A stretch of 64,000 bases of DNA from Orychophragmus violaceus (lineage: Eukaryota; Streptophyta; Magnoliopsida; Brassicales; Brassicaceae). Location of the stretch: assembly GCA_030180135.1 (NCBI GenBank), contig CM058240.1, positions 69,001,581 to 69,065,580 on the forward strand. Reading direction: 5' to 3'. Under the pieces are notes generated by a model that worked only from the letters and a program-made list of their open reading frames with translations, was not told where the DNA came from and ran no database searches. Of the stretch, positions 1 to 10,900 are shown in pieces; positions within the stretch are counted from its first letter, which is position 1; each line of letters begins with the position of its first letter. The translations under genes and the position numbers were made by a program.

Positions 1-219
1 TATAATTGAATCTATGGGATCTCAGATTTACCTGGTAATAAGCAGCGGAAGGTTTGAAGATAATCGATATCACGAACCACCTCAAACGTTGTGCCTCTAC
101 TGGTATCCACACGCACACAAACTGAACAGCAGGGATGCTAGTGCCTATTGAGATCGAATCTCCTGAGAGGTCTCTTTTCTAGTTCTGGCGGCTGTGTATT
201 AGGTTAGAAAACAGTTTAG

Positions 220-247
220 GTCGACCATATATCTTATATATGTCGAC
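220..247 (-). promoter_or_regulatory. Probable TATA box of copia A within a near-palindrome (3' LTR copy)
   Basis: A 28-nt near-palindrome flanked on both sides by GTCGAC holds TATATAAG in the element's sense direction. The same segment recurs at 6877-6904 in the 5' LTR, where it could act as the promoter. The promoter role is inferred from TATA sequence and LTR position only. Confidence 0.5.
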
Positions 248-307
248 TTAAACCATAACAGAATTAACCAACGATTAAACCGAATTAATCTGATTAATCC
301 GCGAGTT

Positions 308-342
308 GCATCGATCGATGCACTATCTGCATCGATCGACAC
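308..342. repeat. TCGATCGA palindrome pair in LTR
   Basis: GCATCGATCGATGC at 308-321 is a perfect 14-nt palindrome, 16 nt when the outer T and A are counted. It is followed eight bases later by GCATCGATCGACAC at 329-342. The pair recurs in the other LTR at 6965-6999. Related palindromes occur in the leader of A and through Athila B. Confidence 0.9.
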
Positions 343-460
343 TGTCCCAGAATATTGATATCGAATGCATATCAAATATGCATTCACTAGATCATTACAT
401 TAATGATCAACCTCGTCTTAAACGTCCAGTTTGCTTAGGTGTGTGGCCCTGTAGGATCAT

Positions 461-536
461 ATAACACTAGCAATGAGTTCTCAACTCATTGATCATAAGT
501 GGCTTCTAGCAAAGCGTTATGACTACCTAGTGTTAT
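461..536 (-). other. Conserved structured element in U3 (copia A, 3' LTR copy)
   Basis: The outer arms ATAACACTAG (461-470) and CTAGTGTTAT (527-536) are perfect complements and enclose two further inverted repeats. The 5' LTR copy is at 7118-7193. Equivalent folds with compensatory changes occur in H and I. Confidence 0.7.
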
Positions 537-607
537 GTGATTGTCTCATCTCGACTATACGACTTTCACTTAGAGTACGTACAATAGATTTCAGGACATT
601 CCCAACA

Positions 608-1432
608 ATCTCCCACTTGTACTGGAATCATCTATTCCTTTAATCCCTTTGTAGCTATATCTCAATCTAGCATAAGGCAAGAACTGTGTCATCCTTATTA
701 AGCTAGATCACGTTTATCGAATCCCGATTTGTACTGATAAAACAAACGACTGACAATCACCTCGTTTGAGCATGGCCACGCATTTCCAGTATCAAATCTT
801 CTATAGGCCCAGAGATATTTAACTCCTGTTATATAGGAGGTACAAATTCCATCTTGTTCCATCCATGTCTCTTTTATATCTCACGATACGCCTAATCAGT
901 GTCTTTATAATCACCAGTTACGGCTGACGTTTGACAAAGTCAAGACGAACCAATCCATATAAGAGAGGACATGATGAACTCAGGTCTAAGGACTACACTC
1001 TTTAGTCGTAATGAGAAACTCTTATGACACTCATATAACATCTTGTAGAGTTCTCATTAACGGGTCAAATCCGATCATGTGTTCTTTAACACATATCTAT
1101 GTGATTGACTTTAATACACTTATTAATGACTCCATGAAACATAGTCATCAGTCACCTCACATACTAGTCTCACGTAGTTGTTAATGTCCCATTTTAACAA
1201 CCTCGACCAGGGACCATTTATAATTTATATCATTTATTGCTTATAGGGTTTCATGATCAAGTCACATACTTGATGACCTATAAAATGTCATAAATTACTT
1301 TGGGACAATATATTTAATTAACACAATTAAATAATGCTCAAACAATTTCATTAAAAATAACATAACCAAATTATTTTTTACGAACATCAAGTCATAACTA
1401 AAAACCAAATATGACTCCCACTGAAAACAAGA
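608..1432 (-). other. 3' noncoding region and polypurine tract of copia A
   Basis: The purine-rich sequence AAGTGGGAGAT (minus strand, plus positions 608-618) abuts the 3' LTR and is the likely plus-strand primer. The remaining roughly 815 bp up to the pol stop hold no credible ORF but align with the equivalent stretches of H (54733-55565) and I (58117-58967). A hairpin at 1009-1059 (TTCTCATTA pairing with TAATGAGAA) recurs in both relatives. Confidence 0.8.
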
Positions 1433-4400
1433 TCATATCTTAAGAAATCTAATGCCTACAGCAGCAGTGTGAAACTCATGCTTAGGCCTTGGGAGGGGCT
1501 TGGTCAGTGGATCAGCTACATTCTCATCCGTCGGGACTCTGCTGATCTTCACATTTCCTCTATTCACAATATCACGGATAAGGTGATATTGCCTTTCTAT
1601 GTGTTTGGATTTCTGGTGTGATCTAGGTTCCTTTGCTTGCGCAATGGCTCCATTGTTGTCACAATACAAAGCCACTGGCTCAGAAATGCTAGGAATCACA
1701 CCAAGTTCAGTAATGAACTTCTTGATCCAAACAGCCTCCTTTGCCGCTTCAGAAGCAGCGAGGTACTAAGCTTCAGTTGTGGAATCTGCTACAGTGTCCT
1801 GCTTGGAACTCTTCCAGCTGACTGCACCGCCATTCATGCAGAAGATGTAATCAGATTGTGATCGGAAATCATCTTTGTATGTCTGAAAACTTGCGTCTGT
1901 GTAACCACTTACTACCAGCTCATCACTTCCTCCGTACACCAAGAATTTATCCTTAGTATTTCTCAAATACTTCAGAATATTCTTGACTGCTGTCCAGTGA
2001 CTTTCACCTGGATCCGATTGGTATCTACTCGTCATGCTTAAAGCACAAGCAACATCTGGACGAGTACAGAGCATGGCATACATGATGGATCCCAACGCCG
2101 AGGCATAGGGAATCCGACTCATGCGTTCTCGCTCAGCAGGTGTCTCAGGACACTGCTTCTTGCTGAGACTTATGCCATAAGACATTGGTATGAAGCCCTT
2201 CTTGGAATCTTGCATTCTGAATCTGTGTAAGACTTTATCAATATAAGTGTCTTGACACAGTCCAATTAACTTGTTCAATTAATCTACCTCTATAGATTCT
2301 TATTCCAGGAATATACGCGGCTTCTCCCATGTCTTTCATTGAAAAACAACTTCCGAGCCAAGCCTTAACAGACTGTAACAACGGAACGTCATTTCCGAGA
2401 AGAAGTATGTCGTCTACATACAACACGAGAAATGCAACTGCGCTCCCACTAGTCTTCTTGTAAACACATGGTTCCTCTTCGTTCCTGATGAAGTCAAACT
2501 TTTTGACTGCTTCATCAAAACGAAGATTCCAACTCCGAGATGCTTGCTTCAATCCATAAATGGATAGATGAAGCTTGCATACTTTCCTAGCTGCATTTGG
2601 ATCGATGAAACCTTCGGGCTGTGTCATGTACACATCCTCTTCCAGAATTCCATTAAGGAAAGCTGTTTTCACGTCCATCTGCCAGATCTCATAGTCATAA
2701 TGAGCGGCTGTTGCTAGGAGAATCCGAATGGATTTAAGCATGGCGACCGGGGAGTAAGTTTCTTCATAGTCTATGCCATGAATTTGTTTGAAACCTTTTG
2801 CCACCAGCCTTGCTTTATATATCTGAATATTTCCATCCACATCAATTTTCTTCTTGAAAATCCATTTACACTCAATGGGTCTTGCACCATCGGGTAAATC
2901 AACCAAAGTCCATACTTGGTTCTGTGACATGGATCCCATTTTGGATTCAGCGGCTTTCAGCCACTTTTCGGAGTCTGGGCTCATCATCGCTTCTTCAAAA
3001 TTCGCTGGCTCGTCACTGTCAATGATCAACAAATCATGACAATTGGTTACGAGAAATCCATATCTCTCGGGTTCGTGACGGATCCTTTCGGATCGGCGAA
3101 TTTCAGGCTCCACAGGCGCGGTTTCTACAACTCTTTGTAGATCCAACTGTTGCTCTTCCTCTACGGGTTGAGCATTTTCCTGCGGTTCTCGAACTTCTTT
3201 GAGTTGTACTTTACTCCCACTGTTTCTCTTGGAAAGAAACTCTCTCTCAAGAAAGATGCAGTTCCGAGCAACAAACACTTTATTCTCGGATTGGTTGTAA
3301 AAGTAGTATGCCTTGGTTTCCTTAGGATAACCAACGAAGTAGCATTTATCAGATTTGGGTTCGAGCTTTTCTGTAATTAATCTCTTAACATAAGCTTCAC
3401 AACCCCAAATCTTCAGGAAAGACACATTCGGAACATTTCCAGTCCACATCTCATGTGGTGTCTTTGCAACTGATTTTGACGGAACCCTATTAAGTGTAAA
3501 CGCAGACGTTTCTAGATCGTATCCCCAAAAGGATAATGGAAGAGTTGAGAGACTCAACATTGATCGAACCATATCTAATAAAGTTCGATTCCTCCTCTCG
3601 GACACCCCATTCCATTGTGGTGTTCCAGGAGGAGTGAGTTGTGAAACAATTCCACAATCTCTCAAATGATCACTGAATTCTTGGCTTAAGTATTCTCCTC
3701 CACGATCTGATCGAAGAGCCTTAATAATTTTGCCAAGTTGATTTTGTTCTTCATTTTGGAAATCTTTGAACCTTTCAAAAGATTCCGACTTGTGTCTCAT
3801 TAAATAGACATAGCCATACCTGCTGAAATCATCAGTGAAGGTAATGAAGTATCGAAAATTTCCTCTAGCACTTGTGCTCATTGGGCCGCATACATCCGTA
3901 TGTATAAGGCCCAATAGGTCATTGGCCCTTTCATTTTGTTTGTTGAAAGGGGCCTTAGTCATTTTGCCCAGCAAACAAGATTCACATTTCTCACATGATT
4001 CATAATCAAATGAGCCCAGAAGTCCATCACTATGGAGCTTTTGGATTCGTTTCTCGTTTATGTGGCCCAAACGACAATGCCAAAGAAAAGTCTGATTTGT
4101 GTCATTTGATTTGAATCTCTTGGTGTTAATGTTATAGATTTGTGTGCTTTGGTTTAGAACATAAAGCCCATTCTCTAATGGGCTGCTACCATAAAATATA
4201 TCATTGTAATCAAAAGAACAACATTTATTCTTAATTGAAAACTGATATCCTTCTAAATCCAAAACAGGAATAGAAATAATATTTCTGCTTATAGCAGGTA
4301 CATAGTAGCAATTATGAAGTTCTAAAACCAAACCAGAAGGTAAAGACAAGTTAAATGTTCCTACCGCTAATGCAGCAACTCTTGCTCCATTCCCCACGCG

Positions 4401-5402
4401 CAGGTCCACTTGTCCCCTTTCCAACGTCCTATTGTTGCTTAGGCCCTGCATATTTGTACAAATATGAGCACCACAGCCGGTATCCAATACCCAAGAAGTA
4501 GAACCAGAAGTAGTAACATTTACTTCTATAACATAAATACCTGAAGATGAAGTCTCGAAAGTCTTCTTCTTCTTCTTCTTCTCTTCCAAGAATTTGTTGC
4601 AATTTCTCTTCGAATGCCCAAGCTCTTTACAGTAATGGCACTTATCAGTCTCAGATGGGCCCGGCTTGGGCTTCGGGGCTGGCGCAGGCGTGTCCTATTT
4701 CTCAACCTGGACTGCCTTGCCCTTTCCCTTGCCTTTGCCAAGTTTCTTAAACTTCTTACCCCCTTGTACCATAAGTACATAAGGAGTGCCCTTCTTGATA
4801 TTAGGCTCAGCTGTCTTGAGCATGCCATGCAGTTCAGTCAACGTCTTCGTCAAGTTGTTCATGTTATAGTTCATAACAAACTGATCATAACTTGACGACA
4901 GTGACTGCAGAATGATGTCAGTAGCCAACTCTTGGCTAATGGGACAATCCAGCCTCCCCAGGTTATCAATATAACCCATCATCTTAATGACATGAGGACT
5001 GACTGGACTGTCCTTTGGTAGCTTTCATTCAATGAGAGATTTAACCGTCTGGTATCTCTCAGTTCGTGCTTGCTCCTGAAACATGCTTTTCAGGCTAGTA
5101 ATCATCTCCACTGGCGACTCCACGTTCTCGTATTGCTTCTGCAAATCCGAGTTCATGGTAGCCAACATGAGACAATTCACATCGACCACATCATTGGAAT
5201 GCTTATCCCAAGCACTCCTTTCTGCATGTGCGGCATTGGCTCTCGGTTTTTCAGGGAGAACAGTTTCCAGGACATAGTCCCTTTTCTCCTGCTTGAGAAC
5301 AATTCTCAAGTTCCGATACCATTCGAGAAAATTCGATCCATTTAACTTGTCCTTCTCAAGGACGGATCGCAGGGAGAAAGAGTTATTATGAGTGTTAGTC
5401 AT
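1433..5402 (-). pseudogene. Copia A gag-pol polyprotein, lightly broken
   Basis: In order: gag (5402 to about 4690), CCHC zinc knuckle (near 4660), aspartic protease with DTG, gag-pre-integrase HCRLGH, integrase core, reverse transcriptase with YVDD, and RNase H ending near 1433. The start is the ATG at 5402, matching the MSS/MTT starts of H and I and following a TTCTCAG. Visible breaks are an in-frame TGA at 5027-5025 in gag, a TAG at 4697-4695 before the zinc knuckle, a frameshift near 2275 between reverse transcriptase and RNase H, and a TAG at about 1765 in RNase H. The first three coding blocks share one frame and the last two share another, so the damage is slight. It is probably non-autonomous but could be mobilised by H or I proteins. 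Confidence 0.92.
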
Positions 5403-5999
5403 AGCTGAGAACAAAGAAAGGAAAAAGGTTTAGTTATAATGTTCAAGAAATGAGAAGTCTTAACTTTTAAGAAAACTCGCATTATATTCAAACAATGTTT
5501 CCTCAGATGAATATAATGATCCAAGACCCATACTTCACTAAGCTTGAGTGAGCCACTGGCTATCACCCAAATTTAGCTATCTAGGTAAGCAAAAACTTTG
5601 CTAGTTATATCCAATATAACTCTTGGTTGTGGATCGACATCTCATGCCCAATCCACCTGATGTCTCTGAGCCCAAAACGATTTTGATGGCCCAGTCAAGT
5701 AAGCCAATCTCTTCAGTCACGTAATTGTTGATGCCTTGCACTGCAAGCCCATCAACACGATTACCTCCTGCCTTACTTGTGTAATCGTGTACATCTCGCA
5801 CTGCAAGTCTATCGCACAATGAAACGAGTCTTGACAGTTGACAAGATTGGAAAGACATCAAGTATCACTTGATATTTGGTTGAGGAACGGAACCATTTAA
5901 AACGTTCAGTTTTATTATGTTTTAATTCTTATAATTAATTGATTTATCTTGCTTTGGTTCTGTGATTTCAGGTTCAGTAACCTAATCATCGAATTTGAT

Positions 6000-6130
6000 G
6001 TCGACCGACACTACTATAGTGTCGATCGATACAGAACAACCAAAAACAATCCGCGATAACCGATCAATCCAATTGATCCGGTTTTGATTGCCGGTCAGTG
6101 TCGATCGATGCTACATTAGCATCGGTTGAT
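6000..6130. repeat. Diverged TCGATCGA palindromes in A leader
   Basis: A TCGACCGACAC / GTGTCGATCGATAC pair lies at 6001-6032. TGTCGATCGATGC with its partner GCATCGGTTGATAC lies at about 6098-6132. They are looser versions of the perfect hairpins at 6316-6350 and 6391-6425. Confidence 0.75.
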
Positions 6131-6244
6131 ACCAACCTAATCAAACCAATCGCAATTAAACCATTCACAGTGTTCAACCATCTTTAACCAAGCTCGATAA
6201 CCGGTCCAATCCAATTGAACCGATTCATCAATCTCGCGAGGTTT

Positions 6245-6444
6245 GTGTCGACCGACACAACACTTGTGTCGATCGACACTAGGCGAAAACTAAGTTTTAT
6301 TCGGGTTTTCGCCCTGTGTCGATCGATGCCGGATTGGCATCGATCGACACCATGCGAAAAAACCCTAAATTTTATTCGGGTTTTCGCCCTGTGTCGATCG
6401 ATGCCGGATTGGCATCGATCGACACCATGCGAAAAAACCCTAAA
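6245..6444. repeat. Tandem 75-bp units with perfect palindromic hairpins
   Basis: GTGTCGATCGATGCC (6316-6330), a 5-nt GGATT spacer and its exact reverse complement (6336-6350) form a 15-bp perfect stem. The same 35-nt hairpin recurs at 6391-6425, 75 bp away, in a directly repeated unit with flanking GTTTTCGCC and GGCGAAAA-like arms. An earlier copy at 6245-6279 pairs GTGTCGACCGACAC with the perfect palindrome GTGTCGATCGACAC. Confidence 0.9.
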
Positions 6445-6571
6445 ATGTTTTCGAACAGAACCCTAAACTAGGTTTTCATGAAAACGAATTTTAGCAAGTT
6501 TGTATCAACCATACACAGATTCAGATTCAACAAATCTAATCAACATGCTACAGATTCAATGGAACCCTAAA

Positions 6572-6583
6572 GCTCTGATACCA
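6572..6583 (-). other. Primer-binding site of copia A (tRNA-iMet type)
   Basis: TGGTATCAGAGC on the minus strand, one base inside the 5' LTR. It is complementary to the 3' end of plant initiator methionine tRNA, the usual copia primer. Confidence 0.92.
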
Positions 6584-6876
6584 CTGAAGGAATTTCTAGC
6601 AGTTCTAATCAGGATTAGCAACCCTAGTCTGAATTCCGAGCCTAGGATCTAAGGTTCATATAATTGAATCTATGGGATCTCAGATTACCTGGTAATAAGC
6701 AGCGGAAGGTTTGTAGATAATCGAGATCACGAAGCACCTCAAACGCTGTGCCTCTACTGGTATCCACAAGCACACAAACTGAACAGCAGGGATGCTAGTG
6801 CCTATTGAGATCGAATCTCCTGAGAGGTCTCTTTTCTAGTTCTGGCGGCTGTGTATTAGGTTAGAAAACAGTTTAG

Positions 6877-6904
6877 GTCGACCATATATCTTATATATGT
6901 CGAC
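6877..6904 (-). promoter_or_regulatory. TATA-containing near-palindrome (5' LTR copy)
   Basis: Same 28-nt GTCGAC-flanked TATATAAG segment as 220-247. In this copy it sits where it could drive transcription of element A. Confidence 0.5.
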
Positions 6905-7117
6905 TTAAACCATAACGGAATTAACCAACGATTAAACCGAATTAATCTGATTAATCCGCGAGTTGCATCGATCGATGCACTATCTGCATCGATCGACACT
7001 GCCCCAGAATATTGATATCGAATGCATATCAAATATGCATTCACTAGATCATTACATTAATGATCAACCTCGTCTTTAACGTCCAGTTTGCTTAGGTGTG
7101 TGACCCTGTAGGATCAT

Positions 7118-7193
7118 ATAACACTAGCAATGAGTTCTCAACTCATTGATCATAAGTGGCTTCTAGCAAAGCGTTATGACTACCTAGTGTTAT
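7118..7193 (-). other. Conserved three-stem element in U3 (copia A, 5' LTR copy)
   Basis: P1: 7118-7127 pairs with 7184-7193 (10 bp). P3: AATGAGTT 7129-7136 pairs with AACTCATT 7140-7147. P2: TCATAA 7150-7155 pairs with TTATGA 7174-7179, around a CTAGCAA/TTGCTAG loop sequence conserved in H and I. Confidence 0.7.
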
Positions 7194-7264
7194 GTGATTG
7201 TCTCATCTCGACTATACGACTTTCACTTAGAGTACGTACAATAGATTTCAGGACATTCCCAACA

Positions 7265-8257
7265 AGCATCATCCATCCATAGCCTCTTAGTCACACACTC
7301 TCTCCCATCTGTAGGAATCCTGATGTGCTGAAAGAAAGGAGTAAGCAGTCTGTCCACAGACTCCGTCTTCTTGCCAATATGCCTTAGGCTTCAAAATGCA
7401 GAGATGATCAGCGAAGACTACTCCCATGTTGAGTCAAGGCGCAAGGTCAGTCAAGGAAGTGCCCTCAAACAAGTGGCTTACCCCAGTGTAAGGCATCATA
7501 AGCTGTGTCTTCCTCATCTTGTTCGCTTCAAACTTGCACAACAGTGTATACCCCAAAATGTGCATAACATACCTCAGGACTAGATGCCGTATAGCTATCT
7601 GCTTGGAGACTCGCGAGTGATAGCGCTCATTTCCAAAATAAGACCAGAAGAACTGAACGTCTGAATCTGCCCACTCAGAAGGGAGAAGGCAGCAAATAGG
7701 CTCCAAACTGAACCCATAGATCCGTCAGAGATCTAGAATCAAAATGTGGTACCTGACACCCATACACATGAAGGTAAATGTCCCTTCAGCTGCTCTCTTG
7801 CGCCTTTAATCTGTGTAGTACACTCTGCAGGTAGACAACAATTGTCTGACCAAGTATGGATACAACTCATAACTGCTCATAGGCATTGTTCCCAAGCCTA
7901 TCTTATGTATAAGCCTTTGCACATCCTCTGTGATACCCAACATCTGACAAGTCCTGTAGTGGGAAAACCGTGTAGGCTTGATCTCCATGGTAGTCGAGGC
8001 ATTGTAGAACAATGTATCGTACTCATCCACTGCTCAGATATCTCTCTATCAGTGCAATCGGCACTCTCCATCTCAGTCTTAGGATCATTTGCCCACTGTC
8101 TCAGCATAGGGATTAGATCCTTCACTCCCTTAGGCCAAGGAGGTTGTATCGCTCCAGGAATACACTGAATAGGGGTAGGAGGTGATGAACCGCGTGAGAG
8201 CCAATCACCAGGCACATCTGTGTCATCTGTGACATTCCTGCGCTTCTGTGGAGGCAT
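7265..8257 (-). pseudogene. Athila ORF1/env-like protein, truncated by copia A
   Basis: The ATG at 8257 opens a reading frame beginning MPPQKRRN. A second stretch in a different frame (8030-7806) contains IKPTRFSHYRTCQMLGI followed by IGLGTMP, a pattern I recognise from the Arabidopsis retrotransposon ORF1 family that follows pol in Athila elements. A further block at 7706-7434 continues the protein after more frame changes. Its function in the family is not established; an envelope-like role has been suggested. It is cut at 7264 by the copia A insertion and already carries frameshifts, so it is nonfunctional. Family assignment is from recall of sequence pattern, not a database search. Confidence 0.68.
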
Positions 8258-8263
8258 CTGCAA

Positions 8264-9303
8264 TCAAAGACACAACAGAAGCAATCTTGCAAATTAAGCT
8301 AAAGCTCTAAATAAAAAAACGCATCAAAATCAATATGTCCTAATTTTGCCCTAAATCACAGAATAGCAAGTGTTTGTCGTCAAATCAGAGATTTTCGAAA
8401 AACTTGCGAAATATGTCCATGCAATCACAAGGGTAACTCGAATTATTCACTACAAGCCTCAAACAAGCATCAATATACCATGAAACAACAGAAATCGTGA
8501 TGAATTTCGAATTTTTCACCTTAGGGCCGAAATAAAAGGATGGGATTTCGAGCACATACCTTGCAGATCGATCAAATAGATGGTAGAAATGAAAAGAGGG
8601 GATAAAATCAAGCAGGTTAGGCTTTTGAATCACCGAAAATGATGAAGAAATGAAGAAATACGGGCAATGGTGATTTTAGGTTTCGAGCTCGCGAGAGAAA
8701 AAGAATGAGGAAGAAGGAGAAGAAAAAGAAGTTTAAAGGCACTTACCTCACATTCAGATGCGTCGATCGACGCACGGATGCATCGATCGTCGCATATCGC
8801 GATTAATGAACCGGGCCGGTTAAAGTCGATTTTCTGGTTTTAAAGATTACCTTTCGATCTCTTCTGAATTGGACCAGGTGCATCGATCGTCGCATAGGAC
8901 TGCGACAATCGACGAATTTAGTGTGCCTTTCTTCCTTGAGGTTTGATTTCAACCGATGCTTGAACCGCAATCTGAACGGCATAAATTCATTATAAACCCG
9001 CAATTACTATGCATCTGCTGGCCCAACCGCATCATACCACCGCGTCGATCGATACAGTGCGATTTCCAGTGACAGACTCGGATCTGTACAACAAAAACAC
9101 CGAAAACGAAAAACACCAAGTAAAATTGAATAAAAAAAAACAAATTGAATATTTACAGACTTACCAGTGGGTTGCCTCCCACCAAGCGCTTCTTTAATGT
9201 CATTTGCTTGACTGAAAGGAGATCATGCATAAGGTGCATCATCCAGAGCCAGAATCTGACCTCTTGAAATCTCGGCCTTAGCTCAATAATGCTTCACCCT
9301 TTG
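8264..9303 (-). other. Athila spacer between integrase and ORF1, with palindromes
   Basis: No credible coding. It contains GCGTCGATCGACGC, a perfect 14-nt palindrome (8760-8773), a GCATCGATCGTCGC variant just after it (about 8779-8793), another pair near 8880-8915, and GCGTCGATCGATAC at 9042-9055. Confidence 0.75.
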
Positions 9304-10379
9304 TCAATTTATAGTGAATTCCTTTCCTTCTGAGCTAATCAGAAAAACAACACCATACAGATGCACTTCCTTGATTGTGAAAGGACCTGACCATCTAGAA
9401 CGTAGCTTACCTGGAAACAATTGCAAACGAGAGCTATACAAAAGTACCTGATCATTTGGCTCAAACTGTCTGGAGACAATCTTCTTGTCATGATATGTCT
9501 TAGTCCTCTCTTTGTACAACTTTGAATTCTCATACGCATGATGCCTAATCTCATCCAGCTCATTCAGCTGCACTAATCTCCTCTCTGCAGCAGATCTCAG
9601 ATCAAAGTTCATCTGCTTCACAACCCATGCCGCTTTATGCTCAAGCTCAACTGGAAGGTGGCAGGCTTTCCCATAGAGAAGATGAGACGGTGTAGTCCCA
9701 AGTGGCGTCTTAAACGCAATCCTATATGCCCATAGCGCATCACCCAGCTTTGCAAACCAATCCTTCCTTGTCTTCCCAACTGTCTTCTCCAAGATCTCCT
9801 TAATCTGTCTGTTAGAGACCTCTATTTGACCACTAGTCTGATGATGATATGGAGTATCCACACGATGATGGACACCATGCTTCTGTATCAGCTTCTCAAA
9901 GACCTTGTTGATAAAGTGAGATCCTCCTTCACTTTTCACAATCTGAGGCACTCCATATCTAGGGAAAATGATGGTCTTAAACAGCTTAAGCACCATCGAA
10001 GACTCATTGGTTGGACTAACAATTTCTTTCACCCACTTAGAAACATAGTCCACATCAACCAAAATGAACTTATTCCCATGAGATGAGGGAATAGGACCCA
10101 TGAAATCAAGCCCCTGCAATTGAAAACCTCAACCTCAAGAATGAAATTATGTGGCATCTCATGCTTCTTACTGACGTTTCCTCTCCTCTGACAGGCATAG
10201 CACTCAGAGATAAACAAATGAGCATCTTTGAACATAGTAGGCCACCAGAAGCCTGCTTGCAAAACCTTAGACACTGTCTTGAAAGTAGCAAAATGTCCAA
10301 CATAATCTGATTCATGGAAATGAAATAAAACGTCTGTAACCTTTGATTCTGCAATGCATCTCCTGTAAATGCCATCCAA
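9304..10379 (-). pseudogene. Athila integrase
   Basis: The block 10379-10029 holds the zinc-binding part (CYACQRRGN). The block 10119-9304 holds the catalytic core and C-terminal part, starting LDFMGPIPSS and including a RYGVPQIVKSEGGSHF segment and PYHHQTSGQIEVSNRQ. This is the layout of Athila/Tat gypsy integrases. The family residue after KS is normally D (a core catalytic position), but here it reads E, so the enzyme is probably inactive. A frame change separates the two blocks near 10100. The protein would join element cDNA to host DNA. Confidence 0.88.
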
Positions 10380-10900
10380 ACAGTGTTTATACAGATAAAG
10401 CTCATCCCAATAGAACCTTATTAATTCTCTGAAGAACTTCTTCTTTGCATACCCCTTGAGATCATCTGGTTCAGGCTATGCAGCCAGGTAATTCGCAATA
10501 TCAGCAAACCATGGTCGATCGGGCGTCGAAACAACGTAAAGATCCATGTTGTAGTGACCAATTTGAACCTTCAGAGGTTCCAGGTTCGTAATCACCTTGC
10601 GTTTCTAGACACATTGGTGTGCACCGATCAACAAAGCATTGAGACGTGCATCGATCGTTTCTAGGGTGGCATCGATCGATTCTCTGCAATCCGACAGTTC
10701 TGCATTTTTCTGTCCAAATCCGTTCTAAACACTGTCTCAATCAAATTGGCGTCCTCCTCTGGTAGAAAATCATCAATAGGGACGTCTTCTTCAACACTGA
10801 TCCTTGAAAGATGATCAAAAACTCCATTTTCATCTTCCTTTTTGTCTTTGACCTCAATGTCAAACTCTTGAAGAAGGAGTCAAAAGCCTTGGCTTTGCAT
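10380..10900 (-). other. Linker between RNase H and integrase with palindromes
   Basis: Mostly frame-shifted remnant. It carries GGTCGATCGGGC near 10514, GTGCATCGATCGTTT near 10647 and GGCATCGATCGATTC near 10668. No separate gene is supported. Confidence 0.6.

Larger units (their letters stand above)
1..607 (-). repeat. 3' LTR of copia A (clipped by window start)
   Basis: Matches 6659-7264 nearly base for base and ends in the same CCCAACA. About 74 bp of its inner-coordinate end lie before the window. It carries the TCGATCGA palindromes (308-342), a palindromic TATA region (220-247) and the conserved U3 fold (461-536). Confidence 0.95.
5403..6571 (-). other. 5' leader of copia A, rich in palindromes
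   Basis: Untranslated stretch between primer site and gag. It holds no credible gene. From about 6000 to 6430 it carries a dense set of TCGATCGA-type palindromes and two 75-bp tandem units, listed separately. The gag ATG is preceded by a pyrimidine tract and CAG, resembling a splice acceptor, as in H and I. Confidence 0.75.
1..7264 (-). mobile_element. Ty1/copia retrotransposon A, nested in Athila B
   Basis: In minus-strand order: 5' LTR (7264-6585), tRNA-iMet primer site, leader, gag-pol (5402-1433), a long 3' noncoding region, polypurine tract and 3' LTR (607 down to the window edge). The two LTRs show about ten substitutions and one indel over roughly 606 aligned bases, so they are around 98% identical. 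The insertion splits the ORF1/env-like gene of the Athila element that resumes at 7265. The far end lies outside the window, so the target-site duplication cannot be tested. The same copia family is represented by H and I further right. Confidence 0.93.
6585..7264 (-). repeat. 5' LTR of copia A
   Basis: 680-bp LTR bounded by TG (6585) and CA (7264) on the plus strand, with the primer site adjoining at the left. It repeats 1-607. It includes the palindrome pair 6965-6999, the TATA near-palindrome 6877-6904 and the U3 fold 7118-7193. Confidence 0.95.
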
